Notes under the pieces: model-generated
Seen by the model: the letters and a program-made list of their open reading frames with translations, nothing else
Databases searched by the model: none
What the model was told of the DNA's origin: nothing
Part shown: positions 7,638 to 17,264 of the stretch, in pieces
Layout: each line of letters starts with the position of its first letter
How positions within the stretch are numbered: the first letter of the stretch is position 1
Assembly: GCA_900470965.1 (NCBI GenBank)
Contig: UCCS01000080.1
Location: forward strand, 1 to 61,034
Direction of reading: 5' to 3'
From: Hyphomicrobiales bacterium
Lineage (GTDB): Bacteria; Pseudomonadota; Alphaproteobacteria; Rhizobiales; Rhizobiaceae
DNA length: 61,034 bases
Made by a program: the position numbers and the translations under genes

Positions 7638-10600
7638 ATGGCCAAGTTTTTCATCCGACGACCGATCTTCGCCTGGGTCATTGCGATCACTATCATGCTC
7701 GCAGGTCTGCTCGCCATCTTCACGCTGTCGATCTCGCAATATCCGGACATTGCGCCGACCACGGTCCGCATCAACACCAGCTATCGCGGCGCGAGCGCCG
7801 AGACGGTCGAAAAATCGGTGACCACAATCATCGAAGACGGCATGACAGGTCTCGATGACCTCACCTACATGACCTCGACCTCATCGACAGGCTCAGCCAG
7901 TATCTCGCTGACCTTCGGGACCAGCATCAATCCTGACATCGCGCAGGTGCAGGTGCAGAACAAGCTGCAGCTCGTCCAGTCGCAGCTCCCCGGCGACGTC
8001 ATCGATGCCGGCATCAGCGTCACACGCTCCACCTCGAGCATTCTTCTCGTCGGCTCGCTGGTCTCGACGGACGGCAAGCGCACCTCCGTCGACCTCGGCA
8101 ACATCATGTCGACCTCGATCGAGGACCAGATCCAACGCCTGGAAGGCGTGGGCAGCATCAACGTATTTGGCTCCGGCTATGCGATGCGCGTCTGGCTGGA
8201 TCCGTTCAAGCTGCAGAAATACCAGCTTACCCCTGGCGACGTGACCTCGGCCATCCAGGCACAGAACACCCAGGTCTCTGTCGGCTCGCTCGGCGCCCAG
8301 CCGGCCGTCCCGGGCCAGCAGATCAACGTCACCATCACCGCACAGAGCCAGCTCACCACCGTCGCGGATTTCGAGCACATCATCCTGAAGGTCGAAAAGG
8401 ACGGTTCGACAGTCCGCCTCAGCGATGTCGCCCGCGTCGAGATCGGTCAGGAAAGCTATGGTGGCAGCTCGCGCTATAATGGCCTGCCATCATCAGGTTT
8501 CGCCATCAACCTTGCGATCGGCGCGAACGCCATCGATACCGCCGCCCGCGTCCGTACCGCGCTTGAAACGATCGGCCGTGGCCTGCCGGAAGGCGTCGAG
8601 ATCACCTATCCCTACGACACGACCCCCTTCGTCGAGCTGTCAATCGAGAAGGTCGTGCATACGCTGATCGAGGCGATCGTGCTCGTCTTCGTGGTCCTGC
8701 TTATCTTCCTGCAGAACCTGCGCGCGACATTGATCCCGACCATCGCCGTTCCCGTCGTGCTTCTCGGCACGTTCGGCGTCCTTGCGGCAACAGGATATTC
8801 GATCAATACGCTGACGATGTTTGCCATGGTGCTGGCGATCGGCCTTCTCGTCGACGACGCCATCGTCGTCGTGGAAAATGTCGAACGCATCATGTCGGAG
8901 GAAAAGCTCTCGCCGCTCGAAGCGACCGAGAAGTCGATGGGTGAAATCACCGGTGCCATCGTCGGCATCGCTCTCGTGCTGACCGCCGTTTTCATTCCAA
9001 TGGCCTTCTTCGGCGGCTCTACCGGCATCATCTATCGCCAGTTCTCCATCACCATCGTTTCGGCCATGCTGCTGTCTGCGCTCGTTGCCATCGTACTGAC
9101 GCCGGCGCTCTGCGCCACGATGCTGAAGCCGGTCAACGAGCATAAGAAGCATCGCATCGGCGACTGGTTCAACCGCAACTTCACCCGCTCGACCAACGGC
9201 TATGTCCGCACCATCGGCTACCTCTTGAAGCGGCCGGTCCGCGTCATGCTGGTGTTCCTGCTAGTCGGCGTCGGTTGCGCCTATCTCTTCTCGCGCCTGC
9301 CCAGTTCGTTCCTGCCGCAGGAAGACCAGGGCGTGCTCTTGACCATCGTCACCACGCCGCCGGGCTCCACCACGCAGCAGACGCAGGCCGTTGTTGAAAA
9401 GGTCGAAAAATACTTCCGTGAAAACGAGAAGGATGCGGTGGATTCCGTCTTCGGCGCGCTCGGCTTCGGCTTCAACGGCTCGGGCCAGAACAGCGCCATC
9501 GTCTTTACCAAGCTCAAGGACTTTTCGCTGCGCACCAATCCTAATCTCAGCGCGCAGTCGGTGGTCAACCGGGCTCTCAAGAACTTCTTCACGATCCGCG
9601 AGGCGCAGGTCTTTGCGCTGCTGCCGCCCGCGATCCAGGGTCTCGGCGTGTCGAGCGGCTTCTCCATGTATCTGGTGGATACCGGCGGTCATGGCAATCA
9701 AGCCCTGACGGCCGCTTCCAAGCGGCTGATCCAGATGGCTGGCGCCACCGGCAAGGTCGTCGCGCTCCGCTCGAATAACAAGGAAGTCGAGCCGCAGATG
9801 AAGATCCTGATCGATCAGGAGAAGATCGGCGCCATGGGTGTCGACCTCGCCTCGGTCAACTCCATGCTGTCGATCATCTTCACGGGCCGCGACGTCAACG
9901 ACTTCACGCTGAACGGCGAGATCAAGCCGGTCTACGTTCAGGGCGACGCTCCCTTCCGCATGCAGCCGACCGATCTGAACCACTGGTATGCCCGCAACAA
10001 CGCGGGCGAGATGGTGCCCTTCTCCGCCTTCACGACAACCCAATGGGTCGATGGCGCGCCGTCGCTCGCCCGTTTCAACGCCGTCAGTGCTATCCCGCTC
10101 GACGGAGCGGCAGCTCCTGGCGTCTCCTCGGGTGAAGCCATGAACGAGATGGAAGCCCTGACCGAACAGCTCGGCGGCGGCTACACGGTCGCCTGGCAGG
10201 GCATCTCCTATCAGGAGCGGCTCTCGGGCTCGCAGGCCCCTATGCTTTATGCGATTTCGGTTCTCGTCGTCTTCCTCTGCCTGGCTGCCCTCTACGAGAG
10301 CTGGTCGATCCCGTTCTCGGTCATCATGGCAGTGCCGGTCGGCGTGCTCGGCGCACTTGCCGCAGCAACACTATTCGGGCAGGCGAACGACGTCTATTTC
10401 AAGGTGGGCCTGCTCACGACCATCGGCCTTGCCGCGAAGAACGCGATCCTGATCGTGGAATTCGCAAAAGACCGAATGGAGACGGGCATGGGGCTCATCG
10501 AGGCAACGCTGGAAGCAGCAAGGCTGCGCCTGCGCCCGATCATCATGACCTCTTTGGCTTTTATTCTCGGCGTCGTGCCTTTGGCCATCGCAAGGGGCGC

Positions 10601-10748
10601 GGGTTCCGCTGCCCAGAATGCGATCGGCATCGGCGTGCTTGGGGGCATGCTTTCGGCGACGATGCTCGGCATTTTCTTCGTGCCGTCCTTCTTCGTCGTG
10701 ATCCGCCGCATCTTTGCCACACGGCAAAAAAATGAGGCGGGAGTGTGA
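7638..10748 (+). CDS. RND multidrug efflux pump (AcrB/MexB type, HAE1)
   Basis: A 1036-residue inner-membrane drug/proton antiporter of normal family length. It begins with the typical MAKFFIRRPIFAWVIAI segment and has large periplasmic loops after TM1 and TM7. The proton-relay pair Asp406-Asp407 sits in TM4 (GLLVDDAIVVVENVERI), and a conserved lysine in the second half (GLAAKNAILIVEFAKD). RGAGSAAQNAIGIGV near the C-terminus is another family signature. It stands between its adaptor and its outer-membrane factor. Nothing looks truncated. Confidence 0.95.
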   Translation: MAKFFIRRPIFAWVIAITIMLAGLLAIFTLSISQYPDIAPTTVRINTSYRGASAETVEKSVTTIIEDGMTGLDDLTYMTSTSSTGSASISLTFGTSINPDIAQVQVQNKLQLVQSQLPGDVIDAGISVTRSTSSILLVGSLVSTDGKRTSVDLGNIMSTSIEDQIQRLEGVGSINVFGSGYAMRVWLDPFKLQKYQLTPGDVTSAIQAQNTQVSVGSLGAQPAVPGQQINVTITAQSQLTTVADFEHIILKVEKDGSTVRLSDVARVEIGQESYGGSSRYNGLPSSGFAINLAIGANAIDTAARVRTALETIGRGLPEGVEITYPYDTTPFVELSIEKVVHTLIEAIVLVFVVLLIFLQNLRATLIPTIAVPVVLLGTFGVLAATGYSINTLTMFAMVLAIGLLVDDAIVVVENVERIMSEEKLSPLEATEKSMGEITGAIVGIALVLTAVFIPMAFFGGSTGIIYRQFSITIVSAMLLSALVAIVLTPALCATMLKPVNEHKKHRIGDWFNRNFTRSTNGYVRTIGYLLKRPVRVMLVFLLVGVGCAYLFSRLPSSFLPQEDQGVLLTIVTTPPGSTTQQTQAVVEKVEKYFRENEKDAVDSVFGALGFGFNGSGQNSAIVFTKLKDFSLRTNPNLSAQSVVNRALKNFFTIREAQVFALLPPAIQGLGVSSGFSMYLVDTGGHGNQALTAASKRLIQMAGATGKVVALRSNNKEVEPQMKILIDQEKIGAMGVDLASVNSMLSIIFTGRDVNDFTLNGEIKPVYVQGDAPFRMQPTDLNHWYARNNAGEMVPFSAFTTTQWVDGAPSLARFNAVSAIPLDGAAAPGVSSGEAMNEMEALTEQLGGGYTVAWQGISYQERLSGSQAPMLYAISVLVVFLCLAALYESWSIPFSVIMAVPVGVLGALAAATLFGQANDVYFKVGLLTTIGLAAKNAILIVEFAKDRMETGMGLIEATLEAARLRLRPIIMTSLAFILGVVPLAIARGAGSAAQNAIGIGVLGGMLSATMLGIFFVPSFFVVIRRIFATRQKNEAGV

Positions 10749-10893
10749 TATAAATGCACTGTGAGAAAGCTTTCCGGATTGCTACATTGCGCACGGACTG
10801 CTTCGGCATGTGTTTAGCGTAAGGAACGAGGCGCGTCAGGCCGATAGTGAAGCATGACGCTTCGGACAAGAATTGACTTGCTCGAGTTACAGG

Positions 10894-12336
10894 ATGAAAT
10901 GCATGGTATCTCTTCGTTATGCCACACCGGCGCTATTGTTATTGCTGTCGGGCTGTGTAGTAGGCCCTGATCACGTACCTCCTGAAATGGCGCTTCCTGG
11001 AAAATTCAGTGAAGGTGGCAAAAAGAACATCGGCGATGTCGCTACCACGGCCTGGTGGACCGCCTATAACGACCGCAAGCTCGACAGCCTTGTCCAGACC
11101 GGCCTTAGCCAGAACCTGACGATTCAACAAGCGATCGAGCGCATCAATTCCGCATCCGCCAACGTGACCGTCGCCGGCGCCGGTGCCTTGCCTGCTCTCG
11201 ATGTTGGCGCTTCGCACACCGTCAGCGGCCAGACCGGCGAGCTGCGCGACCAATTTAACACCCGCAATACCAGCGCCGGACAGCTTTCCCTGTCCTGGCT
11301 GCTCGACATGTTCGGACTTTTCAGGCGCAGCAAGGAAAGCGCCCTCGCCTCTCTTGATTCCGCTTACGCGGGTGCCGACATCGCCAAGCTGTCCTACATC
11401 CAGGACCTTGTCTCAACCTATATTGACCTACGCTTCTTCCAGCAGCGCCTGGCGCTTTCGAAAGCCAACCTGAAGTCCCGTCAGGAAACCTACGACCTCA
11501 CCAAGTTCCAGCTTGATGCAGGTGCGGCGTCCCGCCTCGACGTCGTTCAGGCTGAAGGTCTTGTCCAGTCGACGCTGGCAGAAATCCCCGGCCTCGAAAC
11601 CAACATCCGCGTTTCGGCCCATCATATCGCCACCCTCCTCGGCCAGCCGGCCGGTTCGATGGTTGATGAACTGTTGCGTGGCTCCGGCCAGCCGACTTTC
11701 CGCGGCGGCATCAATTCCGGCATTCCGGCCGACCTGATCCGCAACCGTCCAGATATTCGCCAGGCCGAGCGCAACCTCGCCGCCGCTACTGCCCAGATCG
11801 GTGTCGCAGAGGCTCAACTCTACCCGTCGATCTCGCTGTCCGGTTCGATCTCGCCGAGCTACATCAACCAGCGCGGCATACACGGCGGCCTGTCGGCGTG
11901 GTCCTTCGGCCCGACCCTGAACCTGCCGATCCTCGACGGCGGCAGTCTGCGCGCCAATGTCGACGTCTCCAAGTCCAACGCCGTCGCATCCTACCTCGCC
12001 TGGAAGCAGACCGTCCTGACGGCAATCCAGCAGGTCGAGGATGCCCTGTCGGCCGTTCGCCGTGACGCCCAGACGGTTGATGCGTTGCGCGCCCAGGTCC
12101 GGACGACGCAGGAAACCCTCGAGCTTTCGACGGCATCCTACAAGGACGGCGCTTCCTCGCTGCTCGACGTTCTCGACGCCCAGCGTCAGGTCTCTCTCGC
12201 TCAGGCAAGCCTTGCCGCCGCTGTTCAGCAGATGGCGAAGGATTACGCTGCGCTCAACATCGCAACCGGCGGCGGCTTCGCTCCGGGCGGCAAGACCACC
12301 GGTCCGGGACCGGTCAAGGCTGCCAAAGGCAGCTAA
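10894..12336 (+). CDS. Outer-membrane efflux lipoprotein (OprM/NodT family)
   Basis: A 480-residue TolC-like channel subunit. The signal peptide ends in lipobox LLSGC, with Cys21 the lipidated residue. Two repeated halves follow, each with the family pattern, including LDMFGLFRRSKESALAS, ADLIRNRPDIRQAERNLAAA and SLLDVLDAQRQVSLAQ. ATG at 10894 is preferred over a TTG at 10873 because the signal peptide starts there; ATG at 10903 also works. The 145-base gap after the pump gene is large enough for a second promoter, though the three genes clearly form one export system. A strong terminator follows. Confidence 0.92.
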   Translation: MKCMVSLRYATPALLLLLSGCVVGPDHVPPEMALPGKFSEGGKKNIGDVATTAWWTAYNDRKLDSLVQTGLSQNLTIQQAIERINSASANVTVAGAGALPALDVGASHTVSGQTGELRDQFNTRNTSAGQLSLSWLLDMFGLFRRSKESALASLDSAYAGADIAKLSYIQDLVSTYIDLRFFQQRLALSKANLKSRQETYDLTKFQLDAGAASRLDVVQAEGLVQSTLAEIPGLETNIRVSAHHIATLLGQPAGSMVDELLRGSGQPTFRGGINSGIPADLIRNRPDIRQAERNLAAATAQIGVAEAQLYPSISLSGSISPSYINQRGIHGGLSAWSFGPTLNLPILDGGSLRANVDVSKSNAVASYLAWKQTVLTAIQQVEDALSAVRRDAQTVDALRAQVRTTQETLELSTASYKDGASSLLDVLDAQRQVSLAQASLAAAVQQMAKDYAALNIATGGGFAPGGKTTGPGPVKAAKGS

Positions 12337-12360
12337 GCTCCTCGCATAGTATCATTCCGA

Positions 12361-12390
12361 AGCCCCGCGGTTTCCGCGGGGCTTTTTCTT
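12361..12390 (+). terminator. Rho-independent terminator of the RND operon
   Basis: AGCCCCGCGG (12361-12370), a 3-base loop and CCGCGGGGCT (12374-12383), followed by TTTTCTT. This is a textbook intrinsic terminator 24 bases after the outer-membrane factor stop. Confidence 0.93.
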
Positions 12391-12475
12391 TGCGTGAATA
12401 TCTGCCGGGATAGATAATATGCGCATGGAAGGAATTTGGATTCGACAAGCCGCAATCGCTACGCTATGCAGTTGA

Positions 12476-12487
12476 TTAAACGATTAA
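12476..12487. promoter_or_regulatory. Candidate LacI-type operator with central CG
   Basis: TTAAACGATTAA is palindromic apart from one inner base pair and has the central CG step typical of LacI/PurR operators. It lies 18 bases before the regulator start, where autoregulation would act. The arms are AT-rich, so chance is possible. Confidence 0.35.
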
Positions 12488-12505
12488 GCGCAGCACTTCG
12501 AAACA

Positions 12506-13549
12506 ATGGCTTCACAACGCCCGGGACCCAACCTCAGCAGGATAGCGACGTCGCTTGGCGTCTCTGTTGCCACGGTCTCGAATGCGCTCTCCGGCAAAGG
12601 CCGGGTTTCCGACGCCCTGATTGAAAGAATTCGCACGCATGCTGCTGAACTCGGTTATGTGCCGAGCCAGGCCGGCCGGGCGCTGCGCACCGGCCGCAGC
12701 GGCGTGCTCGGCCTTGTCCTGCCCGACATTGCCAATCCTCTCTTTCCGAAGATCGCCCAGGCCATCGAATATGCTGCATCCGCTGCAGGCTACGGCGTGC
12801 TGATCGCCGACTCCCGCGGCGATATCACGGCGCAGACCGAGGCCATCAACCGGCTGGTGGAGCGTGGCGTTGACGGCATGGTGGTCGTACCGCGCCGTGC
12901 CACTCGCATTTCCGCCGCAAGCTGCCCGGTCGCAGTCATCGATACCGCCTCCACGCCCGGCAATACGGTCGCTGCCGACCACTGGCAGGGCGGCAGGGAA
13001 ATCGCCGCCCATCTCGCCGGCCTCGGTCACAAGCAGATCCTGATCATCGGCAATAATCACGAATCCAATGTCCAGAATGACCGCGCCGGCGGCATCAGGG
13101 CCGGCCTGCAGCCTGGCATGCGCTCCGAAACACTCTGGATCGAGCGGTTGGAGAACGAGACGGGCGCCGGTTGCCGGCTGGGCCTTGCGGAAAAGGCGCG
13201 TCAGGGCTTCACCGCCTTTGCCGCCCTTTCCGACCTGCAGGCGCTGCACGCGCTGACCGAACTGCAGCAGGAGGGGATCAGCGTGCCCGCCGATGTCAGC
13301 GTCACCGGCTTCGATGATCTCATCTGGTCGCCTGTCGTCACGCCGTCGCTGACGACGGTGAGGATGGACATGGATACAATCGCCGAAATCGCCGTCTCGG
13401 CACTGGTCGATAGAATAAACGAAAGCGGCACACGAGAGGGCGTGCTGGTTACCGCGGAGACCGAACGCGTGCCCATGCAACTCATCATCCGCCAGTCATC
13501 CGGGCTCGCGAACCCGGCACCAAAAACCTCAGAGATGGAGAACTTGTAG
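12506..13549 (+). CDS. LacI-family regulator of the purine uptake operon
   Basis: A 347-residue LacI/GalR repressor. The N-terminal helix-turn-helix and hinge (about 9-62) read NLSRIATSLGVSVATVSNAL then GYVPSQAGRALRTGRSG. A periplasmic-binding-protein-like sensor domain follows (VLGLVLPDIANPLFPKIAQ through VSVTGFDDLIWSP). Its stop is one base from the start of the solute-binding protein, so regulator, importer and enzymes are very likely one transcript controlled by this repressor. The inducer is probably a purine nucleoside or base, inferred only from the neighbours. Confidence 0.88.
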   Translation: MASQRPGPNLSRIATSLGVSVATVSNALSGKGRVSDALIERIRTHAAELGYVPSQAGRALRTGRSGVLGLVLPDIANPLFPKIAQAIEYAASAAGYGVLIADSRGDITAQTEAINRLVERGVDGMVVVPRRATRISAASCPVAVIDTASTPGNTVAADHWQGGREIAAHLAGLGHKQILIIGNNHESNVQNDRAGGIRAGLQPGMRSETLWIERLENETGAGCRLGLAEKARQGFTAFAALSDLQALHALTELQQEGISVPADVSVTGFDDLIWSPVVTPSLTTVRMDMDTIAEIAVSALVDRINESGTREGVLVTAETERVPMQLIIRQSSGLANPAPKTSEMENL

Positions 13550-13550
13550 A

Positions 13551-14573
13551 ATGAAAAAGGCTCTTATTGCATCGGCGGCGCTCGCCGCACTTTACCCCCT
13601 CGGCGCCGCGGCACAGGAACGCACGCTGACCATTTCCGTCTACGCATTCGCGCAAGATGACTACAAGACGATCGTCTACGATCCCTTCGAAGCCAAGTGC
13701 GGCTGCAAGCTCGTTGTCGAAACCGGCAACAGCGTTGAGCGCATCGCCAAGATGGAAGCCAACAAGGCCAATCCGGTGGTCGATCTTGCCGCCGTATCCA
13801 TGGCTGACGGCCTTGCCGCTTCCCGCGCCGGCCTGATCGACAAGGTCGATACATCCAAGCTTGAAAACTTCTCCAAACTCTATGATATCGCCAAGGATCC
13901 GAACGGCGACGGCATGAGCGTCGGCTACACCTTTTACGCCACCTCGATCGCCTATCGCGCGGACAAGATGAAGATCGAGTCCTGGGCTGACCTCTTGAAG
14001 CCCGAATATGTCGGTCACGTCGCCTTCCCGAACGTCACGACCAACCAGGGCCCGCCGGCGCTCTATATGCTCGGCCTCGCGCTCGGCAAGGACACCCCTG
14101 ATCTCAAGGCGCCGATTGAGGCGCTTGGCGAAAAGAAGGACGAGATCGTAACCTTCTATGAAAAGTCTTCCCAGATCGTACAGCTGATGCAGCAGGAAGA
14201 AATCTGGGCCGCTCCGATCGGCCGCTTCTCTTGGGCAGGCTTTACCAAGCTCAACGTCCCCGTCGCCTGGGCAACGCCGAAGGAAGGCCAGACCGGCGGC
14301 ATGAACGTGCTGGTCCTGACCAAGGGTTCGAAGAACCAGGATCTCGCCCTGCAGTTCATGGATTTCTGGCTCTCGACCGAAGTCCAGACCAAGCTCGCCG
14401 AAAAGCTGATCGACAGCCCGGCCAACAAGGAGGTCAAGGTCTCCGACAAGGTCGCCAACAACATCACCTATGGCGAAGACACCGCCAAGAGCCTGAAGCT
14501 GATCCCCTCCGCAGCCGCCCTCGACAGCCGCAATGGCTGGCTGAAGGAATGGAACGAAAAGGTCGGCCAGTAA
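13551..14573 (+). CDS. Periplasmic solute-binding protein, PotD-like, probable purine ligand
   Basis: A 340-residue extracellular binding protein with a signal peptide (residues 1-21, cleavage after GAAA). The fold type is that of the spermidine/putrescine and iron families (VVDLAAVSMADGLAASRAG, GYTFYATSIAYRADKM, APIGRFSWAGF). The mature protein has two close cysteines (Cys50, Cys52; KCGCKL). PotD-like proteins usually bind polyamines, metals or small organics, but the nucleoside hydrolase and adenine deaminase in the same operon suggest a purine nucleoside or base. That assignment is inference. GATGGAGAA precedes the ATG. Confidence 0.8.
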   Translation: MKKALIASAALAALYPLGAAAQERTLTISVYAFAQDDYKTIVYDPFEAKCGCKLVVETGNSVERIAKMEANKANPVVDLAAVSMADGLAASRAGLIDKVDTSKLENFSKLYDIAKDPNGDGMSVGYTFYATSIAYRADKMKIESWADLLKPEYVGHVAFPNVTTNQGPPALYMLGLALGKDTPDLKAPIEALGEKKDEIVTFYEKSSQIVQLMQQEEIWAAPIGRFSWAGFTKLNVPVAWATPKEGQTGGMNVLVLTKGSKNQDLALQFMDFWLSTEVQTKLAEKLIDSPANKEVKVSDKVANNITYGEDTAKSLKLIPSAAALDSRNGWLKEWNEKVGQ

Positions 14574-14638
14574 GCCACTGCTGAAATCGGTCCCGGCACC
14601 GACAGGGACCGACCCTTCCTCCGCTCGAAAGGCGTCTC

Positions 14639-15466
14639 ATGTTTCAGAACCGCGCAGAAGCCCTGGCGCTTGCCCTGCCGGCAGCGATCTTCGCCGCCGT
14701 GGTCTTTCTGCTGCCTGTCGCGATCCTGCTCTCCGAAGGTTTTCGCATTGGTGGGGCATGGACACTTGCCGCCTATACGGATTTCTTCTCCGAAACGCTG
14801 AACCGCACCGTCTTCTTCCGCACCTTCCGGCTTGGCCTCGAGGTGACAGCGGTGTCGGCCGTCATCGGCTATGCCGCCGCCTTTGCGATCGTCAACCTGC
14901 CGCCGAAGGGCAAGGGCCGCATGATCGGCCTCATCACCCTGCCGCTGATGATTTCGCCGGTCGCCCGCACCTATGCCTGGATCGTCATTCTCGGCCGCAC
15001 CGGCATCGTCAATGAAGCCATCACCGGCCTCGGCCTGAGTGCGGAACCGCTGCGACTGCTCTTCACCGAAACCGCCGTCTTCATCGGCCTGCTGCAACTT
15101 TTCTTGCCGCTGATGATCCTGTCGCTCATCAGCGCGCTCGAGAACATGCCGAAGGATGCCATTCCAGCTGCCCGCGTGCTCGGTGCGAACTGGTTCCAGG
15201 TCTTCTGGAAAGTCATCCTGCCGCTCACCAAGGAAGGCCTCGTCGTCGGCGGCACGCTGGTCTTCACTGGCTCGCTGACGGCCTATATCACGCCGGCCAT
15301 CCTCGGCGGCTCCAAGGTGCTGATGCTGGAAACGCTGCTGTACCAGCAGGTCTCCGTCGCCAACAATTTTGTCTCGGCGAGCGTCATCGCCTTCATCCTG
15401 ATCGTCATGAGCTTTGCCGCCAATATCCTGCTGAAGCGCCTTGCCACTGCGAGGAACCGCCGATGA
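14639..15466 (+). CDS. ABC importer permease, PotB-like
   Basis: A 275-residue integral membrane permease with about six helices. The cytoplasmic EAA-type loop, which contacts the ATPase, reads ALENMPKDAIPAARVLGANW. It overlaps the second permease by four bases (ATGA), showing translational coupling. With its partner it forms the membrane channel of the importer in this operon. Confidence 0.88.
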   Translation: MFQNRAEALALALPAAIFAAVVFLLPVAILLSEGFRIGGAWTLAAYTDFFSETLNRTVFFRTFRLGLEVTAVSAVIGYAAAFAIVNLPPKGKGRMIGLITLPLMISPVARTYAWIVILGRTGIVNEAITGLGLSAEPLRLLFTETAVFIGLLQLFLPLMILSLISALENMPKDAIPAARVLGANWFQVFWKVILPLTKEGLVVGGTLVFTGSLTAYITPAILGGSKVLMLETLLYQQVSVANNFVSASVIAFILIVMSFAANILLKRLATARNRR

Positions 15467-16242
15467 GCATCCGCCTCTTCTCGCCGGTCGTGCTGTTCCT
15501 GCTGCTGGTTTTCCTGATTGGCCCTTTCCTGATCATCATCGCCGCTTCGCTTTCGGCCGGCGACACACTGGCCTTTCCGCCGCAGGGCCTGTCACTGCGC
15601 TGGGTCGCCAAGGTCTTCACCATCGATAGTTTCCGCGAGAGCTTCGCCATGTCGATGTTCCTTGCGGTCTTCGGCACGCTGGCGGCCCTCATTCTCGGCA
15701 TCCCCGCCGCCTATAGCCTGTCGCGCTACCGTCTGCCGGGCGCAGAGACGGTGAGAACCATCGTCTCGCTGCCGATCATCGTGCCCGGCATCATCGTCGG
15801 CCTGGCACTACTGCGTTACCTGGTCGTACCTTTCGGCTTCAACATCACGCTGGCTCTCTTCTTCGCCCATACCGCACTCGTGCTGCCCTATGCAGTACGC
15901 GTGGTGTCCGCAAGCCTCGGCAACCTGCGCTCGGACATCGAGGAAGCCGCGGTCTTGCTCGGCTCCTCGCGGCTCGGCGCCTTCTTCCGCGTGGTCATGC
16001 CGAATATCCGCGGCGGCATTCTCGCGGCCTTCATTCTCGGCTTCGTCACCAGCTTCAATCAGGTGCCGGTCTCGCTCTTCCTCTCCGGCCCTGGCGTGCG
16101 CACGCTGCCGATCGACATGCTGGGCTATATGGAGACAACCTACGACCCGTCCGTTGCCGCGCTTTCGGCGCTGCTCGCCTTCCTTTCGATCGGCATCGTC
16201 TTCCTCGCCGAACGCTTCCTGGGATTCTCACGCTATGTCTGA
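15463..16242 (+). CDS. ABC importer permease, PotC-like
   Basis: A 259-residue second permease with about six helices and the EAA-type loop RSDIEEAAVLLGSSRLGAFF near residue 150. It overlaps the upstream permease by four bases and the ATPase gene by eight, so all three are translated as a unit. It shows the typical PotC-like ending with a short cytoplasmic tail. Confidence 0.88.
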   Translation: MSIRLFSPVVLFLLLVFLIGPFLIIIAASLSAGDTLAFPPQGLSLRWVAKVFTIDSFRESFAMSMFLAVFGTLAALILGIPAAYSLSRYRLPGAETVRTIVSLPIIVPGIIVGLALLRYLVVPFGFNITLALFFAHTALVLPYAVRVVSASLGNLRSDIEEAAVLLGSSRLGAFFRVVMPNIRGGILAAFILGFVTSFNQVPVSLFLSGPGVRTLPIDMLGYMETTYDPSVAALSALLAFLSIGIVFLAERFLGFSRYV

Positions 16243-17260
16243 TGCCTACCTTCAACTCGACAAGCTGACGCTCGCTTATGGCGATACGGTCGCGGTGAAG
16301 GACCTCGACCTGTCGATTGCCAAGGGCGAGTTGGTAGCCCTTCTTGGCCCTTCCGGCTGCGGCAAGACGACGACCATGCGCGCCATTGCCGGCCTGCTGA
16401 ACCCCGCTTCCGGCCGCATCAATCTCGATGGCGCCGAGATCACCCGCGTCTCCGCCAACAAGCGCGCCGTCGGCCTCGTCTTCCAGTCCTACGCGCTGTT
16501 CCCGCATCTGACTGTCTATGAAAACGTTGCCTTCGGCCTGCGCTTGAAGGGCCTTCGCGGCGAGGTTCTGGATGGCAAGGTCAATGCCGGCCTCAAATCC
16601 GTCGGCCTTGCGAAATTTGCCGGCCGTAAGCCGGGCGAACTTTCGGGCGGCCAGCAGCAGCGCGTGGCGCTCGCCCGCTCCATGGTCATGGAGCCGAAAG
16701 TGCTGTTGCTCGACGAGCCGCTTTCCAACCTCGACGCCCGCCTTCGCCTTGAAATGCGTGCCGAGCTGCAGCGCGTCCAGAAGGAAACTGGCGTAACGAT
16801 GATCTTCGTCACCCACGATCAGGCAGAAGCGCTTGCGCTTGCCGACCGCATCATTGTCATGCTGAACGGCGGCATCGAGCAGATCGGCACGCCCGAGGAC
16901 ATCTACAACAAGCCTGTTTCCTCCTTCGTCGCCGATTTCGTCGGTTTCGAAAACATCTTTGCGCTGAAGGACGGAAAGCTTGCGACGCCGAACGGCCCTG
17001 TCGCGCTTTCCGCCGCAGCACCTGACGGTGCGGCGGGCCTGGCCTGGCGGCCGCGTGCGGTGGTCCTTGGTTCTGGCCCTTTCCACGGCACCGTGCGTGG
17101 CACATCCTTTGCCGGCAATAGCCGCGAATATCTGCTGGACAGCGTGCTCGGCCCGATCAAGGCGGAAGTCGATGCCGCCCTGCCGCAATACGAACTCGGC
17201 AGTATGATCTCCTTCGACCTGCCGGTCGCAGCCTCCGCAAGCCTCAAACGTTTCGGGTGA
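16235..17260 (+). CDS. ABC importer ATPase, PotA/UgpC-like
   Basis: A 341-residue nucleotide-binding subunit. Walker A is GPSGCGKTT (38-46), the Q-loop lies in VFQSYALFPHL, the signature is LSGGQQQRVALARS, Walker B is VLLLDEP, and the switch His is in FVTHDQAEA. A C-terminal TOBE-like regulatory domain follows (about 240-341). ATG at 16235 is chosen because the protein starts cleanly at the usual N-terminus (LQLDKLTLAYGD). The frame is open further upstream only because it runs through the permease gene. Confidence 0.92.
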   Translation: MSDAYLQLDKLTLAYGDTVAVKDLDLSIAKGELVALLGPSGCGKTTTMRAIAGLLNPASGRINLDGAEITRVSANKRAVGLVFQSYALFPHLTVYENVAFGLRLKGLRGEVLDGKVNAGLKSVGLAKFAGRKPGELSGGQQQRVALARSMVMEPKVLLLDEPLSNLDARLRLEMRAELQRVQKETGVTMIFVTHDQAEALALADRIIVMLNGGIEQIGTPEDIYNKPVSSFVADFVGFENIFALKDGKLATPNGPVALSAAAPDGAAGLAWRPRAVVLGSGPFHGTVRGTSFAGNSREYLLDSVLGPIKAEVDAALPQYELGSMISFDLPVAASASLKRFG

Positions 17261-17264
17261 CATC

